IMG/VR virus record: IMGVR_UViG_3300018080_000112
Span: 79,942 to 143,941 of that record
Origin: a virus
Strand: one strand, 5' to 3'
DNA: 64,000 nt
The translations under genes and the position numbers were made by a program. Position 1 is the stretch's first letter; every line of letters starts with the position of its first letter. The notes under the pieces are model-generated. The model was not told the DNA's origin. It worked only from the letters and a program-made list of their open reading frames with translations, and ran no database searches. This document shows, piece by piece, positions 8,629-17,638 of the stretch.

Positions 8629-9442
8629 CTTGATCAAAGGCTGTCAATTTCTCTACAAATGAGTGACCTGGTTTCTCGTCATTCAGTTCGATTTCCACTT
8701 CTTTTAGCGGCTTACCTATCAGCGGTGTCAGCTTTGTAGGGTCCGGCGGTCTCACCGGTGCCTTTTGGCGCTTCCTTCGCGGCTTACCGTTCTGTTTCGC
8801 TGCAATCATTGGCGGAGTTGGGGCTTGCCGTGGTCTTGAAGCGGTCACATCTTCTTCTTTCAGTGGTTCATTCTGGTAGCGCTTTCCAGTGGGGTCCTTT
8901 TGTTGCGCCTTGATCTCTTCGGTCAAGACCTCCAGATAATGATCCGCCGTCTCTTTTGATACCCCTAACTGTTCCGCAGACACTTCCGCCTTGAACTCTT
9001 GTGGGGGTCGTGGCTTGCCTTGTGGCTTGCCAACCGTCACTGGCACACTTTCCTCTTGCGCCGGTTGTGGTTTGCCTACAGGAGCGCTCTCGGGTGCCTT
9101 CTCGGGTGCCTCTTGTGGTTTTGTTGTGTCGTGTGGCTCAACATCTGGTTCACCTGGATTCCGCCGGTATCGACCAGAACAGTACGCCGCAAAATGCATA
9201 ATCGTGAACTGATCTGATTTGTGCAACTGGTTGAGATGGTGTTTCACATCTTCGTCTTGGCGTTCTGGATATCGGTAAAAATAGCACGCACCGAGAACAC
9301 CCAACATCCGGAACGTGAGAATTTTCTGGTCATACGCTTTGAACAGGTCACACATGGAGTATTTGATCTCCACTGTCCCTTCGTAATCTTCGCCGTCCAT
9401 TGTCTTGAAGGCAATAGCGATCTCATCTTTGTTCGGTTTCAT
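8624..9442 (-). CDS. Unknown protein with proline/GKP-rich linker
   Basis: About 272 residues from the ATG preceded by AGGAG at 8 nt; an in-frame GTG three codons upstream is a worse start. The N-terminal domain (about 1-90) is compact with a helical pattern (LTFRMLGVLGACYFYR) resembling in layout the 149-residue protein at 11305-11754. Residues about 95-150 are a Pro/Glu/Lys linker with repeated GKP motifs, followed by a helical segment and a basic RRKRQK patch. It is the first gene after P3. Function unknown. Confidence 0.7.
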   Translation of the reverse strand: MKPNKDEIAIAFKTMDGEDYEGTVEIKYSMCDLFKAYDQKILTFRMLGVLGACYFYRYPERQDEDVKHHLNQLHKSDQFTIMHFAAYCSGRYRRNPGEPDVEPHDTTKPQEAPEKAPESAPVGKPQPAQEESVPVTVGKPQGKPRPPQEFKAEVSAEQLGVSKETADHYLEVLTEEIKAQQKDPTGKRYQNEPLKEEDVTASRPRQAPTPPMIAAKQNGKPRRKRQKAPVRPPDPTKLTPLIGKPLKEVEIELNDEKPGHSFVEKLTAFDQG

Positions 9443-9481
9443 CCGCCGCACTCCTCTTTTGTGTCATTGTGAAACGGTCTA

Positions 9482-9515
9482 CTAATAGAGTCACACTTTG
9501 AAGGGAAACGTAACC
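9482..9515 (-). promoter_or_regulatory. Phage promoter P3
   Basis: Leftward GGTTACGTTTCC, TGACTCTATTA with the fixed 22-nt spacing; it differs from the family at one base of the TGTCTCTA block (TGACTCTA). It precedes the gene at 8624-9442 and the zinc-finger giant. Confidence 0.7.
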
Positions 9516-9530
9516 GGTAGAAGGAAGAAA

Positions 9531-10385
9531 TCAGGAAGGAGAAGACTCAGTTTGTTGTTTCTCTTGCGCATCTTCAGCGGCGATATAAAGCTGAACAAAC
9601 TTCTTCAAAGCAAAGTACTGGTGAAGAAGTTGAGAGTTCCAATCCGAACAATCGATCCCTTCTGTGTCCTTGTACACATCGAAATATGCCTCATACCAGG
9701 CTTGTTCCGCCGGACAATAGCCGCCGCATAACCGACTCTCGTACTCATCCCACAACTCTCGCCAGCGGGTCCGCAGTCCCTTGATCTTCTCCAGTGCTGC
9801 AAGCGCTTCTTCCGCCTGCAGATCGATATCTTCTTCCTCCAGAAGCAACTCAAAGTTCTTGTCCTTGAGTTCTGCAATCTGGTTGTCAAGCTCAATTACG
9901 TCCGGTGATTCGTCCGTCTCGCCTTGCTTGAAAAGAACATCGATCCCGCACGAAAGGTCATGCATTTTCTCCTGCACTTCCTGGATCGCTTTTTGGGTCT
10001 CCATCACCACTTCGTGATCTTCTCGCAAGTGTTCGAGATGCAACTCCGCCTCTTTGATCAAAAACGTCTTCTGTCTGTGAACCGGCGTCACCTTCTCCAT
10101 GAAATAATCAAGGTGATCGTGCTTGCTGTTCAGCGTGCTCAGGAGCCACGAGAGCGCATCCGGACCACTCGGGACAACGCAGAGGTCTTGCAGATCTCCA
10201 TGGAAGAGTATCGTGTTCGCAGACACTACCACGCGAAAGCTGTACATGCTGGTTCCTGGTTTCTGACAATACCAGCGTCCTTCCCCCTCTTTGATCAGAA
10301 TATGATCCTTGAGAGAGGGATCTGAGAGCGCCTTCATATGCGCTCGCCACTCTTTCGAGTTATATTTTTCCTCATACTGTGACAT
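9531..10385 (-). CDS. Coiled-coil protein of unknown function
   Basis: A 284-residue protein with an N-terminal beta-rich domain (about 25-90, containing GTSMYSFRVVV and a HGDLQDL turn), then a long Glu/Lys/Leu coiled coil (about 105-205) and a Trp/Tyr-rich C-terminal domain. It starts inside the end of the preceding zinc-ribbon gene (14-bp overlap), so the two are translationally coupled. It is the last gene of the block read from P4. Confidence 0.7.
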   Translation of the reverse strand: MSQYEEKYNSKEWRAHMKALSDPSLKDHILIKEGEGRWYCQKPGTSMYSFRVVVSANTILFHGDLQDLCVVPSGPDALSWLLSTLNSKHDHLDYFMEKVTPVHRQKTFLIKEAELHLEHLREDHEVVMETQKAIQEVQEKMHDLSCGIDVLFKQGETDESPDVIELDNQIAELKDKNFELLLEEEDIDLQAEEALAALEKIKGLRTRWRELWDEYESRLCGGYCPAEQAWYEAYFDVYKDTEGIDCSDWNSQLLHQYFALKKFVQLYIAAEDAQEKQQTESSPS

Positions 10386-10881
10386 GCAATTCTTCCCCTG
10401 TCTTTTGTTCGATGGTTGTCAACATCTTCCGCGCCGCATCTGTAAGACGCCACTTCTTTTGTCCTGAACAGTCGCCGCACACCTCGATCAGTCCCTTTGT
10501 GACCAATGAGGGAAGAGAACCCGCCCCTCTCTTTTGGGATACCGTTGCAGGTTCCTCCTTGCACTTCAGGAAAATGAGCGCCTTTTGTTCTCCCATTGTC
10601 AAATCAATCCAGCGGTATCGCTTCGTGACCTTCGCCTTCTTTGTTCCCTTCTCGATACAAGAGGGACACAACGCCTTTGGAAAGGGTGTGAGACCTTTAC
10701 AGCCCGGACACTTCATTGGAGTAACGGAAGGACCATTCAACGACCAGCCAGAGCCAGCCGGATAATGACGCGCCCAACCAGCCGCGCCGCAAAGCTCACA
10801 TACATAATAGCCGTTAGAAGGGTCTTGTTTCCATTTGTGATCTTTTCGGTCCTTGCAAGGATTCCAATCCGCCACGTTCAT
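10372..10881 (-). CDS. Zinc-ribbon protein with possible winged helix
   Basis: A 169-residue protein with several Cys pairs: CELC near residue 28, CPGC and CPSC near 58-70, and CGDC near 130. The first three form one or two zinc ribbons. The C-terminal half (MGEQKALIFLKCKEE to LTDAARKML) has the helix pattern of a winged-helix DNA-binding fold with a cysteine pair inserted. A nucleic-acid-binding regulator is plausible but not shown. It overlaps both neighbours (4 bp upstream, 14 bp downstream). Confidence 0.7.
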   Translation of the reverse strand: MNVADWNPCKDRKDHKWKQDPSNGYYVCELCGAAGWARHYPAGSGWSLNGPSVTPMKCPGCKGLTPFPKALCPSCIEKGTKKAKVTKRYRWIDLTMGEQKALIFLKCKEEPATVSQKRGAGSLPSLVTKGLIEVCGDCSGQKKWRLTDAARKMLTTIEQKTGEELHVTV

Positions 10882-11270
10882 CGTGCTTGCTCCACTTGTT
10901 GTTCCTGACTTCGCTTCTGGTGCTCTTCAATCTCCGCCATGTTCAGATGGATCTTTTTGGCGTGGTCTTGTGTCACATAACCCGGTGTTGCATCTTCCCC
11001 ATAAGACTCACACCAGCGACAAGACGCCTCTTTGCTTCCTGTCTGTGCGTCTTCAGAGACTCCGGTCCCTTTGCAGATCGGACAAGGAACCCGCATCATA
11101 TCTCCGCCCACAACCGCCATTTTGACCGTCTTTGCGATCAAAAATAGGTCCTTGGGGACACGCGGACCCGCCTTCTTCAAACAAGCAAACAATGCATTCG
11201 CATGCTTTGCAGCTTGCACCAATTCCATCGCTTCATTCGTCACCTTTTCAGTCTGTTCTGTCTGTTCCAT
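10878..11270 (-). CDS. Small protein with one DnaJ-like zinc finger
   Basis: A 130-residue protein, ATG behind AAGGAG. Residues about 65-95 hold CPICKGTG and, 18 residues on, CRWC, a half DnaJ-type zinc finger like those repeated sixteen times in the protein at 5584-8601. The rest is helical and ends with a Gln/Glu-rich tail. It overlaps the next gene by ATGA. It may work with, or derive from, the same zinc-finger family. Confidence 0.7.
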   Translation of the reverse strand: MEQTEQTEKVTNEAMELVQAAKHANALFACLKKAGPRVPKDLFLIAKTVKMAVVGGDMMRVPCPICKGTGVSEDAQTGSKEASCRWCESYGEDATPGYVTQDHAKKIHLNMAEIEEHQKRSQEQQVEQAR

Positions 11271-11304
11271 CTGTCTTCTCCTTTGTCCCGTTATTACGGT
11301 GTGT

Positions 11305-11754
11305 TTACAACTCCATAACCTCTAAATGTGCCTCACATAAACCATACTCGACACAGTCCGGATTGGCGGTCTCCACAAGCGCATGACACTCATGACAACG
11401 CAACCCATCATCCAACTGACGGTGAAACCGGTCCAAACAATACTGACCAAACTCCCCAATGGTCAGATCTTCGACCTGGCTTGTATCCACCTCCATACCG
11501 CCGACCTCGACAGACTCACCCGCCGCCTTGCACAACTTACCAAAAAGCTCTTCATCCGCCTCGTGAAGGTTCTCAAGGTAGTACATGACACAGAGCGCCC
11601 CGAAAGCAGTCAACGGGTCAGTCTTTTCTTCTGAATCGTCCGCACTTGGCGCAAAATACCCATCATCGAACAAGGAAACCAGGTTCTGAAAATCAACCAT
11701 TTCGTAATCAATGGTGACCTGTTTTCCGTTATCACCTTCCATGTCCATCTTCAT
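11305..11754 (-). CDS. Small acidic protein with C-terminal cysteine cluster
   Basis: A 149-residue acidic protein behind GGGAG. The central segment (AFGALCVMYYLENLHEADEELF to GEFGQYCLDRFHRQ) matches in layout the N-terminal domain of the protein at 8624-9442, so the two may be distant paralogues. The C-terminus has Cys-His pairs (CHECH, then CxxxxxC) that could bind a metal. Function unknown. Confidence 0.65.
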   Translation of the reverse strand: MKMDMEGDNGKQVTIDYEMVDFQNLVSLFDDGYFAPSADDSEEKTDPLTAFGALCVMYYLENLHEADEELFGKLCKAAGESVEVGGMEVDTSQVEDLTIGEFGQYCLDRFHRQLDDGLRCHECHALVETANPDCVEYGLCEAHLEVMEL

Positions 11755-11773
11755 CGTATGCTCTCCCTTATAT

Positions 11774-12682
11774 TTACCACTCTGTTTTCTCTTCTCTCCG
11801 TCGCATGGACTCTTTCAACTTGCGTCGCTTCTCTTCCCGCTCTTGTTCTTCCTCTGACAACGTCATACCGTCCACAGCTAACGGACCATCATGGAAACCT
11901 GGAATCCCGCCGGAAACTAGGGAAGCACTGTCAAACTCCGCATCATCGATCCTTGTGAAATCTTCCAGCACGGACGTGAATTCAGGATTGATCTCATGAG
12001 AATCATCCCTTGGACAGTGTTGCGGGGGTCCATCCGCTGTTTCCCCGATAACCTCGAAGAATCGCTGTTCCGTAACACAGAAGACCTCATATTTGGTCAT
12101 TTCTGTGCTTTTCTTGATCCTGCCAGACATGCCGACCCCAACACCCGGCGACCCCAGAGAAAAATCGGGTGGTCTGGATGGGTCAGATGTACCTGATTTT
12201 ATCGTTACAGCGCCTGTTGTACCGCCTCCGAAGTGACCACCACGACCCGCACTGGCTCGCAGTGCGCTACTTGTTTCAAAGTTAGGAAGAGACGTTTTTG
12301 GTGCTGGTATGTGCGATTCCTCCAGCCCCTGTTCTCCCACTTTAGTCCACTTGCCTTTGGCGAAAATATACAAGAGACCCGCACTTGTATCCATGCACAA
12401 AGACCCTTCTTCGGCATCATCAGGGAACTCTCCTGTACCTTTTGCAATCTCCACAGACACACGGCGTGTTCCTAGTGGTGCAAATGGTCTCGCTTCCGGG
12501 TCAAAAAGCGCGTCCTCATCTTCCTCTTCATCAAAAGGAAATCCGCGCTCTTCATCCACCATAACGACCTGGATGGCTCTTCTCTCCTCTTTCGCCCTTT
12601 TCTCTCGTTCTTTTCGTCTCTTCATGATTCTCTCAATTGTAGCTTGCGCAAACGGATTTGGTTTCTTTCCTGTGCTCACCAC
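11774..12682 (-). CDS. Tagged protein A: unknown, fibre-like motif, conserved C-terminal tag
   Basis: Starts with GTG (12682 or 12679), overlapping the stop of the preceding tagged gene. The 302-residue protein has a basic helical N-terminus (ERIMKRRKEREKRAKEERR). A segment about residues 85-115 reads EEGSLCMDTSAGLLYIF..GKWTKV, the short module common in phage fibre and collar proteins. A Gly/Ser-rich linker follows. It ends KLKESMRRREEKTEW, the C-terminal tag shared by four proteins in the window. A virion or assembly role is inferred from these motifs only. Confidence 0.75.
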   Translation of the reverse strand: MVSTGKKPNPFAQATIERIMKRRKEREKRAKEERRAIQVVMVDEERGFPFDEEEDEDALFDPEARPFAPLGTRRVSVEIAKGTGEFPDDAEEGSLCMDTSAGLLYIFAKGKWTKVGEQGLEESHIPAPKTSLPNFETSSALRASAGRGGHFGGGTTGAVTIKSGTSDPSRPPDFSLGSPGVGVGMSGRIKKSTEMTKYEVFCVTEQRFFEVIGETADGPPQHCPRDDSHEINPEFTSVLEDFTRIDDAEFDSASLVSGGIPGFHDGPLAVDGMTLSEEEQEREEKRRKLKESMRRREEKTEW

Positions 12683-14508
12683 TCTGAATCTTCTTCGCGT
12701 CGCTTAATTGACGCCTTCAACAAGCGCTTCTTCTTTTGTTCCTCTGTCTCTTGTGTAGACCAGTCAACACCGACGTGAGCTTGACTCCCGTCTATCATAC
12801 GAACAAGGTCCGTCATATCAGCAAGCGGAACATCAAAGGAGTTGTTTTTGATCGGCGGTAACCCTTCCGCTTCCCGAATCTCGTTGATCGTTCGAACATC
12901 TTGACCATATCTGTCCATGTATTGCCCCCACAGAACTTCGTCTTGTTGTGTTGGAGCGGGAACTGTAACAAATGCTTCGCCATACCTCTCCTGTTGTTTC
13001 TCGTGCTTCTCCAGTATTTTCATCTGTTCAGGAGTAAAAAACGACGCTGGTACAATAGGTTTTTTCTCTTCTTCCTTGCGCAAACCAGAGGTCTCTTTCG
13101 CCTGTTCTGGAGTAAAAAAGGATTCCGAGCCACTGTGTAAAATATCTCCCCACACATCTACAATAGGCTTTTCACTACTTGGTGTCAGTCCCCCCACAAC
13201 GGGGTCAAGGCGCACAAAATCACGAACAACTTGATTCAACCGGTCTAATTCTTGCGCCGACAAATCACCAGAGAACACAACTTCCATCCTTCCGGTGGTC
13301 TCATATACACGAATCAAAACAGGCTTAGGAACACCAGCCTCCACAATCTTTTTTCGCAAAAGCGCTTGATCAATGATTGTGCTTCGAGGAACCTTATAGT
13401 CATAAGAGCGCCTTCTCACCGGGCTTTCTTCCTTGAAAGCATCAAGAAATTTTTCCGCTTCCGGCGTCTCAAAGAAATCACGTGCTTCTTCTATTGTCTT
13501 GAAGACACGAACCTCACCCGGCTTGCCAAGCTGCACTGCGCTTCCTGCAGCAACTGGAACTCTGGTTCCATCCTCTTGCTCAATGGTCATCGTTACCGGG
13601 TCAAACGAACCCGGTATCACCTCAGAACTCATCACGGACTCACCGGGATTCAAGGACTCAGAAACCCGTATAGGTCCCGTGGGATGTGTCGGAGAATGTC
13701 GCCAAGGATCGTCTGGTCCCACTGTACTATCCTCCTGGTTTGGGTCTCCCGCGTTGGTTCGATCATCATCCTCAAAGAAAACAGGACGACCTTGAACCTC
13801 TGACTGGAACTCTGGTTCGGAAGAATGCGCACGTTTCCGCATGCCGGTCACCATTTCCGCGTGTCTCTCATTCGGTGACTCTGTCTTGATCATACTGGAC
13901 TGGATTGCAAAAGCTTGCGCCATAGCCGCGTGGTCAATCTCCATGTGATCGATGTTCAATTGACCCTTGTAACCGGGCGGAACAAACTCAAGAGCCTCTG
14001 CACGTGGAAAAGAAATCGGGTGTATGAACTCTTTTTGTGTTCCGAGAAATTTGACCGTTTGGGTGGTCTTCTCTTTTCTCCGCTCCATTCGTGACTTTAC
14101 TGCGTTCTTTACAGCGGGAACAGCGTGCTTCATATCCACCCACCCAAAGACAGCGTCCTTCGTCCACATCGTTTCTGTGTTCTCATCGAAGTACTGTGTG
14201 CCTTGCGGAGCATCTGACGGCACTTGCTCCCGTCCCTCGAACCCTCGACCTATGTAGAACGGACTCTCGTCTTTTGTGCCACTTATCAGCGCTCCTGGAA
14301 GAGCTTTTGTCTCCGTCATTTCCTTGATCAAATTGTCCACCTTGGAAACATCCTCTGACGAATCTGTGGGCGCAACCCCCACGCCACGAGACTCAAAGTG
14401 TTTACTCGTGGGGATCTCCGGGCTGTCTTGTTTTCTCCTCTTCTTCATGGGAAGCAACTCCTTTGCCTTCGCCAGTAACATCCGCAGTGCGACACTTACA
14501 TCAGCCAT
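12676..14508 (-). CDS. Tagged protein B: unknown, portal-like segment, conserved C-terminal tag
   Basis: A 610-residue protein that starts inside the end of the SbcD-like gene. Residues about 85-125 contain DAPQGTQYFDENTETMW, the same fibre/collar-like module as in tagged protein A. Near residue 550 TINEIREAEGLPPIKNN closely resembles the C-terminal segment typical of HK97-type portal proteins. It ends LLKASIKRREEDSEW, the shared tag. Together with its neighbour it probably belongs to virion assembly, although it lies in the replication half of the window. No full-length homology is recognisable by eye. Confidence 0.75.
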   Translation of the reverse strand: MADVSVALRMLLAKAKELLPMKKRRKQDSPEIPTSKHFESRGVGVAPTDSSEDVSKVDNLIKEMTETKALPGALISGTKDESPFYIGRGFEGREQVPSDAPQGTQYFDENTETMWTKDAVFGWVDMKHAVPAVKNAVKSRMERRKEKTTQTVKFLGTQKEFIHPISFPRAEALEFVPPGYKGQLNIDHMEIDHAAMAQAFAIQSSMIKTESPNERHAEMVTGMRKRAHSSEPEFQSEVQGRPVFFEDDDRTNAGDPNQEDSTVGPDDPWRHSPTHPTGPIRVSESLNPGESVMSSEVIPGSFDPVTMTIEQEDGTRVPVAAGSAVQLGKPGEVRVFKTIEEARDFFETPEAEKFLDAFKEESPVRRRSYDYKVPRSTIIDQALLRKKIVEAGVPKPVLIRVYETTGRMEVVFSGDLSAQELDRLNQVVRDFVRLDPVVGGLTPSSEKPIVDVWGDILHSGSESFFTPEQAKETSGLRKEEEKKPIVPASFFTPEQMKILEKHEKQQERYGEAFVTVPAPTQQDEVLWGQYMDRYGQDVRTINEIREAEGLPPIKNNSFDVPLADMTDLVRMIDGSQAHVGVDWSTQETEEQKKKRLLKASIKRREEDSEW

Positions 14509-15769
14509 CTTTGATCCCGGATTGTTGTGCTTCCACTAGAATCTCTTTTCCTAGCGGAACAAGGTCTTTCGGCTCGAACCCATCTAAGGAAACAAAACCC
14601 GAACACAAAACAGAATCCAGTATCTCTTCAGGAGATTGCTCGGAAGATAGTTGTACCCGAACAGGAGTAGACGAAAAGCGATCTGTATCCTTATCAGGCG
14701 ATAGTAGCTCAACATATACGGCTCCTTTCTGGTAGAAGGCATCCATGGCTCTGTTTATAGCCGACCGGAGCACCTTCACAGAGTCTGGTTGCACCAGCAC
14801 AATATTACCTGATGCACGAGCCGCCATTGATTCAATTGTTGGATCTTGTATGCTGTCAACGTATCTCAGATTCCCATCGATACCGATCCGATACTTCACA
14901 AAAACGGGCGATGTTGGTAAGTAGTAGAACTCCAGGTCAACCGCTTTTTTCGTCTCTGTACTTGCTGCAGATTTGCTTGTTGGCGCTGTCTTAATCGACA
15001 CCGTCCAGACACCGCGTTGTTGTTTGATCTCGTGGGGGTGTTGTTGCCACGGTTGTCCCGGTATCAAGACCTTTGTTCCAGATACATAGGTGATTTGTGG
15101 CATGTGTATGTGACCGGAGATCACCAGGTCAAAACCACGGACCCACTTCTTTGAGATAATCGAGCTTTCTCGAATCACGATCCCCTCGTGATCTACAAGC
15201 TCATCCTTGGCGAGACTATCCACCGGAACATTGTGCTCATTGAGAACAGAGCCAGACACCATTCCATGCGTCACACAGATGGTTGGTTGACCTTCTGTAA
15301 GCGCATAAGGCTTGAACCATTCTTTCTTGAACTGGTCTCGATAGGGAACGGCACACACCGAAATCTTTTGACCATCCGCCAGCCGCCAATCAATCACTTC
15401 CGGTTCATGGGCAACCTGGAAACCAGGAAGGTCTGCAAAAATCTGAAGCGCATGCTGTTCGCCAGAGCGGACCACAAAATCGTGGTTACCCGGTACGAGT
15501 AACACATTCAAGCCAGCATCTGACCACTTCCGAAACTCTGCATAAACCGCATTGAACACATTGATTGTCACCTTGCTCTTTGCATCAAATACGTCACCCG
15601 AGATCACTACATTCTTGATCCTGAGTTGTTCAGAGAGTTGGAGGACCCCGTCAAGGCTATCAAGAGCCGTTTTAAGGCGCGAATTAATTCCGTTGATAAG
15701 ACGACCATACCGCTTATGGTTGTGTGCGTGTATATCGCTGATAACGATAAATTCAACCGATGTTGTCAT
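14501..15769 (-). CDS. SbcD/Mre11-like metallophosphoesterase nuclease
   Basis: The 422-residue protein has the ordered metallophosphoesterase motifs of the SbcD/Mre11/T4 gp47 family: SDIHAHNH near residue 10, SGDVFD near 57, PGNHDF near 93, a conserved VTHG near 165 and GHIHMP near 217. These bind two metal ions and cleave DNA ends during repair and recombination. The partner ATPase (SbcC/gp46) is not in the window. The C-terminal third is a separate domain with a strand-rich start, as in the family's capping domain. It overlaps the preceding methylase-like gene by 17 bp. Confidence 0.88.
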   Translation of the reverse strand: MTTSVEFIVISDIHAHNHKRYGRLINGINSRLKTALDSLDGVLQLSEQLRIKNVVISGDVFDAKSKVTINVFNAVYAEFRKWSDAGLNVLLVPGNHDFVVRSGEQHALQIFADLPGFQVAHEPEVIDWRLADGQKISVCAVPYRDQFKKEWFKPYALTEGQPTICVTHGMVSGSVLNEHNVPVDSLAKDELVDHEGIVIRESSIISKKWVRGFDLVISGHIHMPQITYVSGTKVLIPGQPWQQHPHEIKQQRGVWTVSIKTAPTSKSAASTETKKAVDLEFYYLPTSPVFVKYRIGIDGNLRYVDSIQDPTIESMAARASGNIVLVQPDSVKVLRSAINRAMDAFYQKGAVYVELLSPDKDTDRFSSTPVRVQLSSEQSPEEILDSVLCSGFVSLDGFEPKDLVPLGKEILVEAQQSGIKDG

Positions 15770-16286
15770 GTTCGTCTCCCAGATATTTCAAGGATTCTTC
15801 TGTTACCAGATAATTCCAGCGCTTTGATGGGATCTGTTGAGAGGGGTCGTCAAGAACAAGGACCTCCGCCGGATAACCAGCATACCGACACTTCCAGTCA
15901 AGTAACTCCTTCAAAAAGAATTCAACAATCGAACCCTTGTTATAAGCGACCACTATCTTATCCAGAGTAACCAGCGGATCATTCTTGAGAAAGAGACCCA
16001 CACCGATCTGACAAATGGATTGTTTTGGGAAAGCAAGCCCGGATCGAATCAACCGAAACAGATACACAGCGGCTCTCTCAATATCCGTACTCGGTTCATT
16101 CTCTTGTAGCTCTCGCCAGCCGTGCGAGATATCCGATTTCCGCTTTGCAAGATCTTCCGCATCTCGACCAATTTCATACCGAGACGTTCCTTTTGGATAA
16201 ACCTTGACCTGTTCAACATAGGTTCTGTGCCCCACGTCAACCCCCGTTGTGCTCCTGTTCCAGCTTGCATATAATAGAACTCTCAT
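15753..16286 (-). CDS. Possible degenerate D12-type DNA adenine methylase relic
   Basis: Start chosen at the ATG behind AAGGAG (MRVLLYASW, 177 residues); an ORF start 18 codons upstream has no such site. The segment DIERAAVYLFRLIRSGLAF and the following KIVVAYNKGSIVEFF to VLVLDDP resemble the middle of D12-class adenine methylases (ERA..yLylnrtsF, then the strand before DPPY). The catalytic DPPY would be replaced by DDPS, so the protein would lack methylase activity. The N-terminal glycine motif is also missing. This is a weak resemblance and it may be an unrelated protein. First gene after P4. Confidence 0.6.
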   Translation of the reverse strand: MRVLLYASWNRSTTGVDVGHRTYVEQVKVYPKGTSRYEIGRDAEDLAKRKSDISHGWRELQENEPSTDIERAAVYLFRLIRSGLAFPKQSICQIGVGLFLKNDPLVTLDKIVVAYNKGSIVEFFLKELLDWKCRYAGYPAEVLVLDDPSQQIPSKRWNYLVTEESLKYLGDEHDNIG

Positions 16287-16316
16287 TCGTTTCTCCTTTT
16301 GCCTCTTACCACTCCC

Positions 16317-16349
16317 TACTAGAGACACACTTTTTGTCAAAAGCGTACC
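16317..16349 (-). promoter_or_regulatory. Phage promoter P4
   Basis: Leftward GGTACGCTTTTGAC, AAAAAGTG, TGTCTCTAGTA, almost identical to P1, with the fixed 22-nt spacing. It stands about 30 bp before the methylase-like gene and would read the eight overlapping genes down to 9531. As at P1, iterons lie directly upstream (first copy about 25 bp from GGT). Confidence 0.78.
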
Positions 16350-16373
16350 ACTAGAGAAAAGAAAAGTATCAAA

Positions 16374-16471
16374 TCAAGACTGTTGACTCTTTCCGATCAC
16401 TTCTTTTTCAAGGCTGTTGACTTAGAGATGGTTTGAGAGGGGCTGTTGACTGGAATGATAATCAGGTCAAG
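16374..16471. repeat. Iteron array upstream of P4, three to four copies
   Basis: Iteron copies start at 16374 (TCAAGACTGTTGACT), 16408 (TCAAGGCTGTTGACT) and about 16437 (GGCTGTTGACT core only); a partial fourth (TCAAGTGTTAG) at 16467 runs into palindrome copy 3. Spacings are 34, 29 and 30 bp. Same orientation relative to the promoter as the array at P1. Confidence 0.75.
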
Positions 16472-16472
16472 T

Positions 16473-16485
16473 GTTAGGTCCTAAC
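16473..16485. promoter_or_regulatory. Palindrome GTTAGGWCCTAAC (copy 3)
   Basis: It overlaps the recA stop codon (GGT TAG) and lies at the upstream edge of the P4 iteron array. Confidence 0.75.
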
Positions 16486-17623
16486 CTTTCTTTTTCTTCT
16501 TTCCCGTCTCTTTCGGGTCTGGTGCTTGCGGGATCTTGTCACTTCCAGGAAGTTCCGGCATCGTGGGTTTGGGCTTGCCTGCAGGGATCACTTGTGTCGC
16601 CCGTTGTTCCTCCATCTTTCGCAGAACGTCCGCCTTCAACGCCTCGAATCGTTCCTCATTCTCTCGAAGTTCAATGACAACATTATCTTTGCCTTGACCC
16701 AATGCTTTCGCGCCATACTGATACCAGGACCCTTTCTTTTCGATGATACCGAAATCCACGGCACAATCCATGATTTCGCGGTAAGGGTCAAAACCACGAC
16801 CAAAAATCAAGTCAATCTCCGCTTGCGCAAAGGGCGGAGCGAGCTTGTTCTTGACTACCTTCACCCGTACCGTGTTCCCAAGAACATCTTCGCCTTTCTT
16901 GAGTGTGGCGATACGCCGGATATCCAGCCGTACAGATGCATAAAACTTCAAAGCATTTCCGCCGGTAGTGGTCTCTGGATTTCCGAACATGACACCAATC
17001 TTCTGGCGAAGTTGGTTGATAAAGATCACCGTTGTCTTTGTCTTGCCTATGATGCTTGTCAGCTTCCGCAAAGCTTGACTCATCAGGCGAGCTTGTAGCC
17101 CCATGTGACTGTCGCCCATATCACCTTCGATCTCGGCTCGCGGAACGAGCGCCGCCACAGAATCAACCACAGCAAGATCAAATCCGCCGCTACTCACCAC
17201 GATATCCAGGATCTCCAGCGCTTGTTCTCCATGGTCTGGTTGAGCCAGATACAAGGCATCTGTGTCAACGCCAAGGTTCTGAGCATACGCCAGATCAAGC
17301 GCATGTTCCGCATCGATAAAAGCGCACGCGCCGCCACGTTTCTGAATCTCTGCGATTGCATGCAGTGTCATTGTGGTCTTGCCACCGGACTCAGGTCCGT
17401 ATATCTCGATTACCCGTCCCCTTGGATAACCACCGACACCCAACGCGATATCGAGCTTCATGCTTCCCGTGGGGAATGTATCAACGACCTGAACGGGCGC
17501 ATCACCCAATTGTTGAATCGCACCCTTTCCGTACTGTTTCTCGATTAGATTCACCGCCGCCTGACGAGCTTTTTCTCTCGGATCTTTTGGTTCCTCTTTC
17601 GGGTCTTTCGTCTCTTTTCCCAT
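16481..17623 (-). CDS. recA: RecA recombinase
   Basis: A 380-residue RecA that forms filaments on single-stranded DNA and drives strand exchange with ATP. Walker A GPESGGKT is at residues 76-83. The catalytic Glu is in FIDAEHALD, Walker B in [11 protein letters not shown], and loops L1/L2 in [12 protein letters not shown] and [22 protein letters not shown]. Bacterial-type, not the UvsX branch. The C-terminal tail is unusual: it is basic (ending GKKKKKG) and Pro/Lys-rich, where bacterial RecA has a regulatory acidic tail. It follows the SSB gene; a strong hairpin-plus-T8 terminator abuts its ribosome binding site AGGAG. Confidence 0.97.
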   Translation of the reverse strand: MGKETKDPKEEPKDPREKARQAAVNLIEKQYGKGAIQQLGDAPVQVVDTFPTGSMKLDIALGVGGYPRGRVIEIYGPESGGKTTMTLHAIAEIQKRGGACAFIDAEHALDLAYAQNLGVDTDALYLAQPDHGEQALEILDIVVSSGGFDLAVVDSVAALVPRAEIEGDMGDSHMGLQARLMSQALRKLTSIIGKTKTTVIFINQLRQKIGVMFGNPETTTGGNALKFYASVRLDIRRIATLKKGEDVLGNTVRVKVVKNKLAPPFAQAEIDLIFGRGFDPYREIMDCAVDFGIIEKKGSWYQYGAKALGQGKDNVVIELRENEERFEALKADVLRKMEEQRATQVIPAGKPKPTMPELPGSDKIPQAPDPKETGKKKKKG

Positions 17624-17638
17624 GGATCATGTTCTCCT

